64,000 nucleotides of DNA from Monosporascus cannonballus. Lineage: Eukaryota > Ascomycota > Sordariomycetes > Xylariales. The notes under the pieces were generated by a model. That model worked only from the letters and a program-made list of their open reading frames with translations. It did no database searches and was not told the DNA's origin. Below, in pieces: positions 47,906 through 62,700 of this stretch. Location of the stretch: positions 248,001 to 312,000 of the forward strand of contig QJNS01000008.1 of NCBI GenBank assembly GCA_004154925.1, read 5' to 3'. A program made the translations under genes and the position numbers. The first letter of the stretch is position 1, and every line of letters begins with the position of its first letter.

Positions 47906-50900
47906 GACTCCGGTTATTTGTTAGCAATCTAATTTGTATTAATTACTTATTAAAATCTGCAAACATAACATAAGTACGTTAGTGGGTAATAAAAGAACGA
48001 AATAAAAGGTTTACTGCAACAATACAAGGTAATTTTCGTATTTATTTACAGCCATTAAGGGATTAACGAAATTTACGAATATTCTAATTCAAAAGTAAAA
48101 GAAATCCGAAAAACTCCAGGAAATAAATAAGGGGTGGTTACTAGGTTAAAATTCTTCAAATACCTTTTTGTCCTTATTTTTATCACACAAATTTATATAT
48201 ATCCGAAACCTTTTTTTAAACCTTTCACTAATTATTCTTTGTGTTTTTAAAATCGGTTTTTTATTTTACTATAAATAAAATGCCGGTATAATAAAATAAA
48301 ATAAATAAATTATCTAAATACTCTTTATTTCTTTAAAGTATTACATAAAACCATGAATTTCCTCATATATATAAATATACTGACGAAACCAATTTAATTT
48401 TATTAATATTAATACAATCTTAAAACCTTTTCATATTAATTGTTAAAAAGCTATTATGGAGTATTGTAATAGTACATTTTAATCGGATACATTAAAAACT
48501 AATTTAATACTTCCATCTCATAATTTTAATTATATACTAATATCTTGAATTATCGTTTAAAAGTAATTAAATATCGAATTGCAACTAATAACTTGTACTT
48601 TTGATTTAATAATATATCCTTTTGAAATAATAAAAAACCGGCTTTAAAACTTCGTATAAACTTATTTTTAATTGCCGCGTTTGACGATACGCATATAAAT
48701 ATAATAGTATTACGTAATGAAAAATAGTTTTCGACGAAAATAAGCACAATAACCCTTTGAATTAATTTAATTACAGCATTATGCCATAAATGCGGATTAT
48801 TTTCGAAATATAATAATATTAAAAAATATTCACAACTATAACATTTTTTAAATATAAAATTAAGACGTATACGTTTAGTAAAGTTAATTTTTCAATGAAC
48901 CTAATTTGTAAAAACAGAAAAGAAAATATTATTATACAATTTCTTAAACGTTTTTTCAAATTCTAATGTTTTTAAAGTCTTATTATTCTAAATCTTATTT
49001 AATTTACTAAACATAAATTAATTTTGTTTCTTAAACATTAATTAAAAATTAAGAGTATTTCATTTTTTAAATTACTTTTTCGATAATATTAATTCGATAA
49101 CAGATTTGATAAATTATAGATATATAATGATTTTATAATCGTAATAAAGATAAATAAACATGTAATAAAAATAAAAAGTTTTTAAAATTATGAAACGTAT
49201 TAAAATATTTAATGGCGATAGAAATTAATAGTATTATTAAATTAATAATGTATTTATGATTTTTTATCATAGCTTTAAAAAAGTTATATATATTATAAAG
49301 TTTTAAAAGACTTTTATCCAGTATTAATAATAAAACAGCGTCTATTATTACTATTTTTAATGACTTATAAATCTTTTTGTTTTTGTATTTTTTTCAAATC
49401 TTAAGATATATAATCTCTTATACTTTTATTAATAATATTTAGTATTATTTTACGAATAACGATATTTGCATTAATATATATTTTCTTTTTATTAATATAA
49501 ATAATTAATTCAGTATATATATTTTCAAATTGTTACAACCTTTTACAGGTGAAAATGTTTATATTAATACAGATCTTTAAAATTATTTAAGATAACGAAT
49601 TATTCATTTATTAACAAGGATATTTCAAACGTCATAAAAAACGACTAAATCAAATATAAATAAAATTTCCAAAACTTCGATTATTTTAAGATAAATCCCT
49701 GTTATATCCTTAAAGTTTTGCAATATCTTATATTTGCTAAAACTTCTCTTTGCAAAATTTATATACTTTTTAATATTTTAAATCGAACGAAAAAATAAAA
49801 ATTTAATATATTTATCCGATATCCGTAAAAGTCAAAACCCTATATACCGTTAAGCTCTAATATCTAAATTATATCTTTTTAAAATTTTTATTTCGCAATA
49901 GTATTAAAGATTAATTAACTAATTTTTTAATTTTAAGTATTATTAAGAAGTTTACTCAAAATTATCGTTTAACCATGTTAATACCTAACATAAATATTAA
50001 TTACTGTTCTTTTTCGATAATTGCATTAATTTCTTCTATGATAAAAATTATAAAGGGATTCCTTAATCTATTCTTTACAGTAAGAAAGTAAATTTTGTTT
50101 AATATTAATTTTTACTATTTTGATATGTAATTGACAAATGGGATAATAATGCAATTATTACATGTATTATTTTAAAATATTTCGATATAAAGCATTTTTT
50201 ACTAAATCTTTTTTGACATTATTTATTAATAAATATTTAAAATAATAATTAAATAATTTGTTTTCAATCACGCTTCAACTCAATGCTGGAAATAATAAAT
50301 AACCGGTATTAATTTCGAAACATATTTAACGCCTAATGGCTGATTATTAAATTATTATTTTCTAGAACCAAAACTGATATAATAACCGTCATTAGCAAAA
50401 TTATCAATATGGAACATTTAAATTAATATATAATATATTTTATAAAAGGTGTGCATATATAATTAAATAATATATTTAGATTTTGCCCATATTTCATTTG
50501 TTTTTTTATAAATTTGACGAATCCTATGATTACGTTTTTCAATTACTTAAAAATTATAAAACGCCCTTATAGTAAAATATATATTATTTTTTAATCCGGC
50601 GGAAAATACTAATAAATGTAATATCGCAATAATTAATAAATAAAATTATGCGTTTAAAAATAATGAATTTAAAAATATGCAAATGGATTTTATTAAAAAA
50701 CTAAAAATTATATTAAAGGTTTATTCATTAAATTACATAAATCTTTACGAATTTTATAAAAGCATTTTTTAATATTGAATGCAAAAAGGTATACCTATTT
50801 CCGTTATACAATTAAAATTGTTTATATTATGAAAGATTTCAACAAATCGTTAACTTAATATTTTAACGACGTTAAAAACTAAATATAAATATAAATTATA

Positions 50901-53900
50901 TGATGTTATTTTATATGTTCACATTATATAAAAAGTCAAAATACCCTTTTTTTGATCTAATTATTAATTTCACACTAAGTAATATTATATACTAATATAT
51001 ATATCTCGAAATCTTTATTTCATATTTAGAATTTTAATATTCATATAAATTAAATTTATAGGTTTAAACTCTTAAATTTGGGGTATTAAGATATTTACAT
51101 CATTTAATACTTCGTTATTAATATTGTATACGTAATTAGATCTTTTGAATAATAATTCTATTTAATTTACAAATTATAAATTAATGAATATTTGATAATA
51201 TACCGTATTTTACATATATTTAATTTATTAATAAAGAAAATGTTCTATAGATTATGTATAGATTTCTATTAAACGTTAAATTCCTTAATTAAGAAACGCA
51301 TCAGTAAAAAACGGTTTTATATTGGTATATAAATTTCATTCCTTTAAATATTATAAGAAATCCTAATATATTATAAAATCATATAAATTATTAAATTTAA
51401 AAACTGTACATTTATTTTACTTTTTTAATTTGACAAAAAAAACTTTATAATATTACGCAGTATTCCACTTAATTACTTTAAAAAAATCCTAAATATATGC
51501 TTTTAATAACTTAAACTTTCATAATCAAATTTCTCTTAAACGAGTAAAATTTTATATCATAATCATATGTATTTATATTCTTATTTCAATTAATAGAACT
51601 ATTTTTTAAACGTATAATACTTTATAAATGCTCATACCGTAATGTTATATAATTATATTATTTATAAATATGATTTTAAATAAAAACTTAATATTTTGAA
51701 TCAAATCGTTTTCTAATAACATAAACATTTAAATAATTTTGTTTTTTAAGTAATGCCTATTATTAAATAATATATATATCTTTAATTTGTTAATTCAATA
51801 TCAAATATCTCGCATACCTTTTTAATTTCTTTTTATGCTTTTTTTCTTAATTTTAAATATAACGAAAATTGTACATGGATAAAAAATATATTCGATTAAA
51901 AATATGCTAATTGTGACAGACGTAAGTGTACATAAAAGTTTGATTCCCAAATATCCGCATATTATATATAAAGCTTTTATAATCGCTTTATACTAATTAT
52001 TATTTGTTATAAATTAAGCTCTAATAAATTAGATAATTATAATATTCAAAGAATATAAAAATATGCATTTCGTTTTCACTAAGTCACCTAATAGTTTTTT
52101 AATATAAAATATGCCCAAAATTACTTTATATATATTTACATATATCGTATTAAAAATATAAACTAATTACACATTAATACATCGGATTTCCACTTTTATA
52201 ATTACAAGCTTTATAGTAATAATTGATTATTATTAAATACTTTCAGTTATTGTTAATAACTTTGCAATTACTCTCTTATTTTTTCATTTTACGTTATGAA
52301 ATACCGTTTGAAATAATGTATTTTACGCCTTCGCTTTTAAAAAGCATCCCTTGTTTTATAATCGTATCCGTTTATTATTAAAGAAATTTTCATATTGCAT
52401 AAAATCCTTTCTACCTTGAGAACTCTTTAAATCAAATCGTAATTAAAAGTTTCTTTACTTAAATTACTCCCTTTATATAGGCTAACCGGAAAATATTTAA
52501 CTAAATATTAACGTAACCTTCGATTTTTTATTCATATTTATCGTTTAATTCGTTAAATAACTCCGCTAATTATTCCAATATTGTATTATCGGCTATATTC
52601 TTTTTATCAAAGAAATATTTAATTTCGGAAGCGAAAATTATAATTTATATAATTTACCGAAATAATAATAAATCGCGCTATAGCTTTAAAAAATTACTAA
52701 TTTTTTGCATTTAATAACTTATTGTTGAATTTTTAACAAAACTCAAATTCTATAAATACCCTTCCGGAATAAATTTAAAACGTTTAAAATAATATTATAT
52801 TTATCTTAATTATATTATAATGTATTTCTATTTTTTAACAACTTTTTTATAATGATCCAGATATTTTAGGTTATCGATTATTTAATTTAACATATTTCCA
52901 AATTTCATCTACTTAAAACTGTTTTTATAATAATATTTCTTTTTTGCGAATTATAATCGGTAACAATTATAGTTAAAACTGTCGGAAATCCCTTTTAATG
53001 GATTTTATAATGTATTTTAAATTATGACCTAATACAATAAAGTGATTTTTACAGAATAATAAAGCAAATTGTTCGTATTTAATAAGATAATAAAAGATAA
53101 ATATCTAATTATAAACAATAATTCATGTAAAATTTATAATTTGTAATATCTTTATTTAAGAATAAATTGCTAAAACTTTGAGTATGTTAACCGTATTAAG
53201 TCGACGACTGTTCATACCGTAAAATATGCAATAATAACCTCAACTTTGCTGCATTATAAAAACTTTAATATATTAATTATAATGCCGGTAAAATTATAAT
53301 TAAATATTTTAGGTTATATTAATAATATAGTTAACAACAAACCGTGGTATTTGAAAAAATATCTTATTATTATCGTATCTTGTCTTTAATTTCTTAAAAT
53401 TAGCGTTATAAATAAATAACTTCAATATTTTACATAATACATTATAAACAATATTCGTAAAAATATCATCAAATTTTTCTATAAAATTAAGAAATTTTAT
53501 AAAGGTAATAATAAATCTGAATATATTTTGATAATATTATGACTATTATTTAATTTTTACCCAAAGAATTAATATAAACTTATTATATATAAATGAAAAT
53601 CAATAAAAAAAAATTAATAATATATAATTCAATTAATACAAAATTAATTTGTTTTCTGCAGCAAAAATATATTCTGTAATATAACGATATTTAATTTCGT
53701 TACAAAATTAGTTAATCGTAATATATCGTTACCTTTTTTAACAAAACCTAAGTATTTTAATATATAATATACGATTTCTCAAAAATTTCTGCCGATACCT
53801 ATTTATAATATATTAATTAATTTTAATTTATATGAAATTATATGATAATATTTTTAATTTGCGTCATTTTATAAATACGTTTAATTTCGTCGAAATATAC

Positions 53901-56900
53901 CCAACTTCTTTAATTTAAGTATAGTTTTACTAGTATAATTACATAATAATTTATTTCCATAGTAACCTCGTTTTAAAAAACGCTTCTTTTATTCGAAGGA
54001 ATCTGTTAATCATGTTATTAAATAATATCTCCGTTTGGCATTATTTAATTGAATCTTTAAAAATATAACAATAATACAAGACAATAATGGCATTAAAAAT
54101 ATATATTTATTCCTTAATTAGGTATTAAAATTTTTTATTACTTAAAACGTTTAATTTATTATTTAAAATAATATTAATTTAACATATATTATATTATTAT
54201 GAAATACTTTTTCTTTTAATAAATTGATATAAAATATATATTTAAACCGTCTTTTTTTATAATTACCATCTTTTTTTCCCAAAATTTATTACGATATATA
54301 TATTACGTTTTCGTTAATAAATTATCACAAACTGCTATCCTTGAAACTTAGCTTAATCTTATCAATCTTATCTCTAAGACTTAACATATTTTTGTAACGA
54401 CGTAATTAATGTTATAAAGTTAATAAAAAAAGTAATGTAATCAAAAATATAAAACAGTTTATAACGTATTAAATTATTTTTTCGTCACTGACTTTATTTA
54501 CATAAATTAAAAAAATTATACCTTTTGCCGCTATATTTTTCACATTAATTACTGCTACCGATAATATTGTCAACCTATTTTACCGATATTAAAAGAATAA
54601 TAATTTTCGTTGAACTAAATTCCAAAATGTTTTTATTATTTTTACATCCGTTTTTAACATTAATTTTATTTCGTTATATAATTAAATTCAAGTATTAATA
54701 ATTATGTTTTAATATTAATAATTATATTATATTGTTATACTAAATATCAAATAAAAATAAGGAATTATTAACTAAATAACCGGATCAAAAGCTTAATTAA
54801 ACTTTTAAATTCAGTTATTTTTATAAAAATTAAATTATATAAAAATACTCATATCTACGATATTATGAACCTATTTTTCTTCATATACGAAAAAATTGAA
54901 AACTAAAATTAAAAGAATAAATTGTAATTAAATTCTACTTCATTTTAGACCTCAAAATGAAACAAACTACTAATGTTTGAAAATTATTTAGAATATCGAT
55001 AATAAAAAGTATGGAAATAAAAATTCAAAATTATTGACGAATTACTTATATTTATTCTATTATATCAATAAAAATATAACTATTTATTTTTCTTTATTAC
55101 AAATACATTATTAATATCATTATAAATCGAATTACGTTTTATTTATTATTACAATAAAAACTCGATACTTATAAATTAAACTATTTACTATATTTAGGTA
55201 CTTATTAATAAATAATTAGATTAAATTTAAAATAATATTCGACTTTTAAATCAATTTTAAAATAAAATTATTATTATTTAATTTTTGGGTTACATTATTA
55301 ATAATTACGTAATTAGCCGTAAAACGTAAACTTATAATAACTTATTATTTTAAAACAAACGCTTATTTTATTTTTGCATTATTTTAACGATATTTTCAAT
55401 TTCAAAAATAAAACTAAATATATAACCTATATTTATAAATATATTAACGCTTTCCAATTAATTATATTATTAATTATGTTAAAGGGCATTTTTAAATGAC
55501 TTAAAATATTAAATGCTTATAAGATATTATTATTTTAAAATATGTAATATTTAATAGCACAATTCTTTGTAAAAAATATTAATAAATATTAATTAGGTTA
55601 CAAAATATAGAAAGGGTATTTTTAATTATTAAATATTTCAAGGGGTTTGTTATAAATTTCACAAAATTATTAAATGGAAAATTATGTAGGCTAAATAACC
55701 TTGAAAATACAAAAATACGGCTTAAATAAATTTAAACTAGGAAAATGTTTTTATCTTTAATAATATTTTAAATATATCGGTTATAACGTTTTAACTATTA
55801 CTTTATTTATTTTAATATTTACTAAACAAAGATTATACTGAAAATAAAAAAAATAATATTAAAAAATTAATAACAATTATATATTATTTAATTTTCTCCA
55901 GATTTCAAAAATATTATTTCGGATTAAATAATAATCATAATAGGTTGTTAAAGATATAATTATATTAAATTATATTTTATTATCTCTTTTCTTTTTATAT
56001 CTTAAAAATACATAAATTTCAATATATTGTTGAAAATCGCATATTTGTAATTATTATTATTATTCGGTAAGAATATAAGATATTAAAGCAATTATTTATT
56101 AATTTAAATTTCAAGCAAATTTTGAAAATATTATTTGTAATATTATATTTAAAACAAAGCTAAATAATCATCATAATAATAAATATTATCAAAATTTAAT
56201 TTCATTATTAGGTATAAAAAGATTTTAAAATACTGAATTTAATATTGTAAATACGTAATTCCATTTTGAAATTAACAGATTATTTACCAAATATATTTTT
56301 CCTAATACAATATTAACAAGAACTTAATTTATCATAAATTAATAAAATACGAAATGGGATTTTGAATATCTTTTAAGGAATCCAGTAATATAATTATAAT
56401 TTATTAAATCGTAAAAAAACTATATATATTCTACATTTTTAAAAACGTACTACACATATTTATACTTTAAATATACATTATATATATAAATATTAAAAAG
56501 GTTTATAAACTATTAACAAAGGTTTAAAGTATTTATTGTTTTTAAAACGAAAACAACAATTCAAAAGACATAATAATAATATGAATGCGATAATAAACCA
56601 ATTATTTAACGATATATGTTTTGCCCAAAATTCGAAATACTATCGGTTTAAATTATTATATAATGTTTTATCATTATAAAATCTCTTAATAAACTATTTA
56701 TAGGAATAGTTAATAACAAAATATATTATAATAATCTTTTAGAATGTAATCATTAATTAATAAATTCCTGGAGTATTTTATACGATTAAAAGATATGAAT
56801 ATACAATCAAGTAGAATATATTATTTCGGAAAAACTTTTTATATATATAATTATATAAATAAAACTATTTACGAAAATATTGCAATTATTATAAGTCTAT

Positions 56901-58440
56901 TAAATAATATTAAAACATATAAATATAATGTTGACTTTGATATTTAAAAATCGCATATCATAAATTTATAATATTAATAAAAGATTTGCATTAAAACATT
57001 TATTAGAATTATAAGATAACAAAAAAATATAAATTAAGTTTATTCCAAAAAAAGTTTATAAAGCAATTCATATCGTATAATAATATGTTGCACAATAAGA
57101 TCAGTCTGAAAAACATATCTCGAACACAAATATATATTATATACTAATTAAAATAAAGAAACTTTATAAAAAGTTCTAAGACAATTAACCATTAATTAAA
57201 GGTGTTATTATAAATGAAATTCCAGTTTACTTTGTATATTTCCTCAATAAAATTTGCAATAAGTATTATAAAGGCTTATATTAAATACGGTTTTTATAAT
57301 ATAACAAGAACCTTTTATATAAGAAGAATTAATATAATTATTTATTAATTAAAATATTTGTTTAAATTTTTAATACATTTAACAATTTATTAATGATTTA
57401 TAATAACATAACGTTAGTTAAAGACCATTGTTATGAACATTAATTTTATTAACAACAATTAAGTAATTTAAATTTGTATTAATTAATTAATTAAAAATAT
57501 TAATACTTAGTGTCGTTATAAATAATATCGATTATCGCACATTTTGGAAATCATATTATACTTGTTATTAATTTATATAATTCTTTATTCAAATTTCTTA
57601 AAAAATCTTCTTCATATATTAAAATGAAAATATTAATTAATTATTTCAATAATAATACATAGCGTATAGATGAAAATAATTACTACATTTTATTAAAATG
57701 AATAAAAAGCGTTTATAAAATTAATATTTTACAAATTTAAAAAAGATTTTTTTTTTCAGTAAACATAATAATGAAAATAATTTAACTGGTATAATAATAA
57801 CGATCTTAGGATATTGATTAAAACGACGAATTTTCTTTAATTGTTTTTATTATGAATTATCATGAATTATCCGATATAATTGGGAATATAGGTTTAATAA
57901 TATACTAAAATGAATATTGTATATCTTTTTTAATTAATGTCATAACGAGTATTATAGCAAATAATATAACTTACAGTAATAAAATAACCAGATTTTAAAC
58001 AACGTATTTTAAAAAAGAGATTGTAAAAGAATTACGTTATAATTCAATTAAAGCAGCAAGTAAAACAGATTGATATAAGTAAATTAGGTAATATAATAAT
58101 TTTCCAAAAATCTAACATTATATAAATTTGTAAAAAATTAATTATATTAAAGATAATAATTTTATAAATATTAAGAAAACTAATAATAATATAATTAATT
58201 AAAAACATATTTATATATAAAATCACTAATGAATTATTATTACCTTACATTATATGTTCTTTTTCTAATGTTCTTAATAATTTAAATAATTATAATTTGA
58301 CAAATTACGGCTTTTATATACAGTTTAATAAAAAAAGCCAAAAGAATTAAGATAGTTTAATTACTTAAATAAGTATTAACTTATTAATAATATGCTAGTA
58401 TATAAAATTATTAATAACTCGGTAATAAATTAAAAACAAA
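47906..58440. repeat. Long deeply decayed AT-rich tract, no gene seen
   Basis: Ten kilobases with the lowest G+C of the window and few CpG compared with the RIPed elements. No protein motif, LTR pair or clear tandem repeat could be read. Open frames at 48550-48747 and 58044-58226 are compositional accidents. It may represent the oldest transposon layers. Confidence 0.5.
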
Positions 58441-58449
58441 TTATAAGAA

Positions 58450-59700
58450 AATGAATCTACGAATGTTTTTTACTTAAGCGCTAATAAGAACCTTTTACGC
58501 ATTTGGCGTTAAAACTGCAGATCTTTTGAATTATGTAGCGTAATAGCTAATCTTTTTTATTATTCTTTATTATTTGAACGTTATTAAAAATATACTGGCT
58601 TATTATTTAATATTGCAGGTTAAGGTTCGATTGCGATATAAAAGGTTAAAAATCGCATAGATTTATTATAAATTATCGAAACGTAATCTTTAATATGTTT
58701 AAAATATAAAGTAAATGCTTTTATACCTTAATGGAAAAAGACAATTACGTGCCGTCTAATTGTTAAAACGTTAATAATTTAAAGTAGTAAGGTTTATTTG
58801 CATTAATAATAACCGCGAAAGAGGCGGAAATTGGTTAACGCTAAATCAACATAATAACAACTTAATACGTCTTTAATTTTTAAGTGTCTGACGAATTTAG
58901 ACAAGTGACTTTATTATTCGTATCGCCGAAACATTGTTTAAACTGAAAAGTCTAAAAAATAAGGAGATAACTAATAACTTTCACCTTTTCTATGAAAGAT
59001 TAATAGCATTTTCAATAAAAAATTAAGACAATATCTAAATAACAGTTGAGGACAATTTTTTCAAAACGGGAAAATAATATAAAGGAATAGGCCACGGAAC
59101 GTTTTTTACTTTACCGCGAAAAAGAACTTTTAACGGAGCTGGCGTCAAAATAATGAGTTTTCCAAATATAAAGCGAACTAGGTAGTTAATTTCATTTCGT
59201 TATATAAACTTTTTAAGTTATTAAATTCAGAAAAACTTAATATGGTCTTTTAATACTTTTTAGTTTTAATCGATTTATTATAACAAATGTAATTAAATTA
59301 TTTAAGTATTGATATTTTTAACAGGTATTTAATAATATAAATTTATAAATTTTAACTTTAATAATTAATTAATTGTTCAAAGTTTATAGGTTATAAGTTT
59401 TTTTAACATTAGAATTAAGGTTAAATTACTTTATTAATTGAAATGTTAATATATAATTCGCATGTAATATTTATGTAATTTGAAACTAAAATACAAAACT
59501 TGAAAAATATATATAATAATTAAAAAGATAATTCACAATTATTTCAAGCCGCATTCTAGACAAAGAATAACATGCTAAAAAAACTTGAACTTCATAAGTG
59601 AAAAAAAAGGTTTTCAAAACTATCGATTAAAACCCCAAAACGCTTCCTTTTTTTAATTAAAAGGCCACGGACATAAAACTTTCGCTATAACGATTTCTTT
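58450..59700. repeat. Diverged direct repeats spaced about 600 bases
   Basis: ACGAATGTTTTTTACTT near 58459 and ACGGAACGTTTTTTACTTTACCGCGAAAAAGAACTTTTAACG near 59085 are followed by similar sequence (CATTTGGCGTTAAAA against GAGCTGGCGTCAAAA). A weaker third copy begins with GGCCACGGA near 59664. G+C is higher than in the flanks. The second copy overlaps the presumed 5' LTR of element 3, so this may be a tandem of LTR fragments. Confidence 0.4.
58966..59388 (+). repeat. Probable 5' LTR of element 3
   Basis: The start ATAACTAATAACTTTCACC resembles the LTR start of element 4 (ATAACCTAATAGTTTAAGC). The end, TTTAATAATTAATTAATTG...TTTATA followed by TTATAAGTTTTTTT, aligns with the LTR end and leader of elements 2 and 4. 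The middle is not alignable with certainty, and boundaries are approximate. Confidence 0.4.
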
Positions 59701-62700
59701 TTCGGATAATATTTTGGTTTAAGTTAACCTAATAAGCAGGTAATACTTAATAAGTATTATAACCGATTACGAAATATTTATAACGATGGGTTTCACAACA
59801 TATGTAGATTTCGAAAAAAAATATTCAAGTTTAATTTTGAAATTTCTAATAAGGAAAAACCGGCAATACAAAAGGATTAAATAATTATAATAAAAATATT
59901 AATATAAAATTATATTCTTATATTTCTGAATTTCAAATAAAAAATAAAATAAATTAATAATTAAAACAAATGTTTTATAAATATATATTTTTGCGTAATA
60001 GAAACTATAATAAAAATAAAATTTTGAATTTTGCAAATATAATATTTTAATACGGTAAATAATGGAAAATAGCAAAATCAAATCTCAAATTATCAAATTG
60101 CTAAAACGGAAATAAGAGAATATTTTTTTAAATCAAAAATGTTAGTTAGTTAGGTAACGAAAAGATAGAATATATATTATACGTTTATAAAACTGTACTG
60201 GGATATCTCGATTTCTACATAATTTCTAGTCGAAATAAACCTTTGGCAACATATTGTAATATTCGTAAATAAAGAATTATCGAAATGTAAAAAAGAAATG
60301 TCGATAATAAAATATTTCAATTTTAGTCCAAGCAAAACGACCAACCTGTATAAATAAAAAATATTTATTAAAAATAAAAAAAACTATTAATATAAACGAG
60401 GGTTTATAGGGACATAAGCTGTTATGATAAAGGTTAGACGAGAAATAGAAAAAGTCAAAAGACAGGATTAAAAAAGATTTAAGATATGACAAAACGTTTT
60501 ATAAAAGGAATGAAAATATATTAAAGATTCCAGCAAATTATTTATGGCGAAACATTAAATTAATATAATCGATTATGCAGCATATAATGCAAAAATTAAA
60601 AGTATTTTCTACATAGACATTACAGAAGCATTAACTATTAATGTATAATATGTAAATAAAATAAACATTTTTATATTTAATAAAAACGAAGAAAATAAGA
60701 TAAACGACTTATAATATTCATGTTTAAAAATCATAATGTTACGAAACGAAATTAAGAAACTAATAATCGTTTAAATTCAAGTAGTAAATAAAGATAAAAA
60801 TATTTTATTTTTGAATGTACTTCAGTTATTTATTACCGAAACGATGAATTTAGTCCATAATATTAAAGTATAATTTAAAACTTATTACGAGTTCACAGTA
60901 ACCAGGAATAATAATTCTAAATTAAAACGATTAGAAATTCATTAAAGCAGAATTGCGTATTCTAATTTAAAAATGATCGAAAATTATGAATGGAATATAA
61001 TAAAATAGACTATATTAGGTGGAAAAATATGTTACGTGATAGGAATACAAATTTAATCACCTGGAAAATTATCATAAAAGCTCAAAAAACAAATATTTTA
61101 CGTAAATATAGGTTACATAAAAGTTTAAATGCAATTCGATGAATTTAAACAAATATTAAAAGGAAGTCGTTTTATAAAACAAATTTACAATTATATAAAT
61201 TGAATATATTAAAATGAAGAGTTAAAAAATTATTTTAATATTAAGACAAAAACCGGAGAGAATTATTGTACTTTAGATATACGCGTAAATATAGGTTCAT
61301 ATATAGTAATACTAAATTATGGCATTGAAAATTAAATTTATATGATATCAAGTTTTTTAGAAATATTTTAATCTACTATAAAGATATAAATTAAAACCTT
61401 ATATAATTACCAATACCTACAATTTGAAATTCGTTTAGCGTAAAAAGAATAAATACAGATTCGAGAATTGCCTTATAATCTTAAGGTTATTATGAATACG
61501 TTGGTACAGAATTTTGATTAGTAGCGGGATTAACCAGGTAAAGTTCGCTTTATAACTTATTAACGGACAAAAAAAACTCAAGATTATAATATTCGATTAA
61601 TAATAGCAATAAATATAGGCATAAAGATACGACAAAGGTTTTACTACCTAAAGGGATAAGATATAGAAAAAACGGACACAAGAAAAAGTACGACGTATTA
61701 TTATTATTAAGGCGAAATTAAAATGATTAAAGAATAATTTAAAATAATTGCTCAAAATGTTCCAAATTCTAAGTAATATGTTATTATAATATTACAAATT
61801 TAAATAGCTTCTTAAAAAGGAACTCGATATAAAATTATTAGAACATAATGAATAAGATTATAAAATGATTTTAAAAAACGATTTTCAGCAAAGCTTTACC
61901 TTATTTATAACCTTAACAAAAACGAATTACGTACTTTTAGAAAATACGTGGAAAATCGGCTATAAAAAGAATAAATTCGATTTTCGAAATTACGAATAAA
62001 ATACCTTATATTTTTTATATGTAAAAAAATAGAAAATTATAATTTAAAGATAATTATTAATAAATAAACGATATTACAATTAAAAATTAAATTTTATTAC
62101 CTTTAAGTCCTGAAATAAAAAACTTTTTTATAATAATTAATAAGTTGTAATATTCGAATTTACGAATAAATATAACCTTATTAAAATATAAAAAGGATAC
62201 AAATAAAACATAACTTTTAGGACAAAATATAAATTATTTAAATATATAGTTATAGTAGTAACATTTATAAAGGTACTAATAACCTTTTAACGAATAATAA
62301 AGTAAATATTACAAAATCTTTTCGATAATTTCGTTATTTATTATTTTGACGATATTTTTATTTTTTTCGAAACAAAAAAAACATACCCAGAATACGTTTA
62401 TACGGTTTTTTAAATTTTATAAAACGTAAAGTTATTTATTAACGCACTAAAGGATTAATGCCATAAATTGAAAATAGAATATTTAGTATATATAATTATC
62501 CTAAAATATATTAAAAATAAATCCTAAGAAAATTATCGTAATTTAAAAATAACAAATGCTAATAATAATTAAGAAAATATTCGTATTCTTTAGGTTCGCT
62601 ATTTATCACAGGAAGTTTATTCGAAACTTTAGTAAAATAACTATAGTCTTAATAAACCTTACAAAAAAAACGAAAAAGTTCAAATAAACATTAAATACGG

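Noticed and set aside
60277..60492. Second copy of the DNA transposon inside element 3
   Set aside because: Only about 20 bases around GGACATAAGCTG resemble 43600-43630; the flanks do not align.
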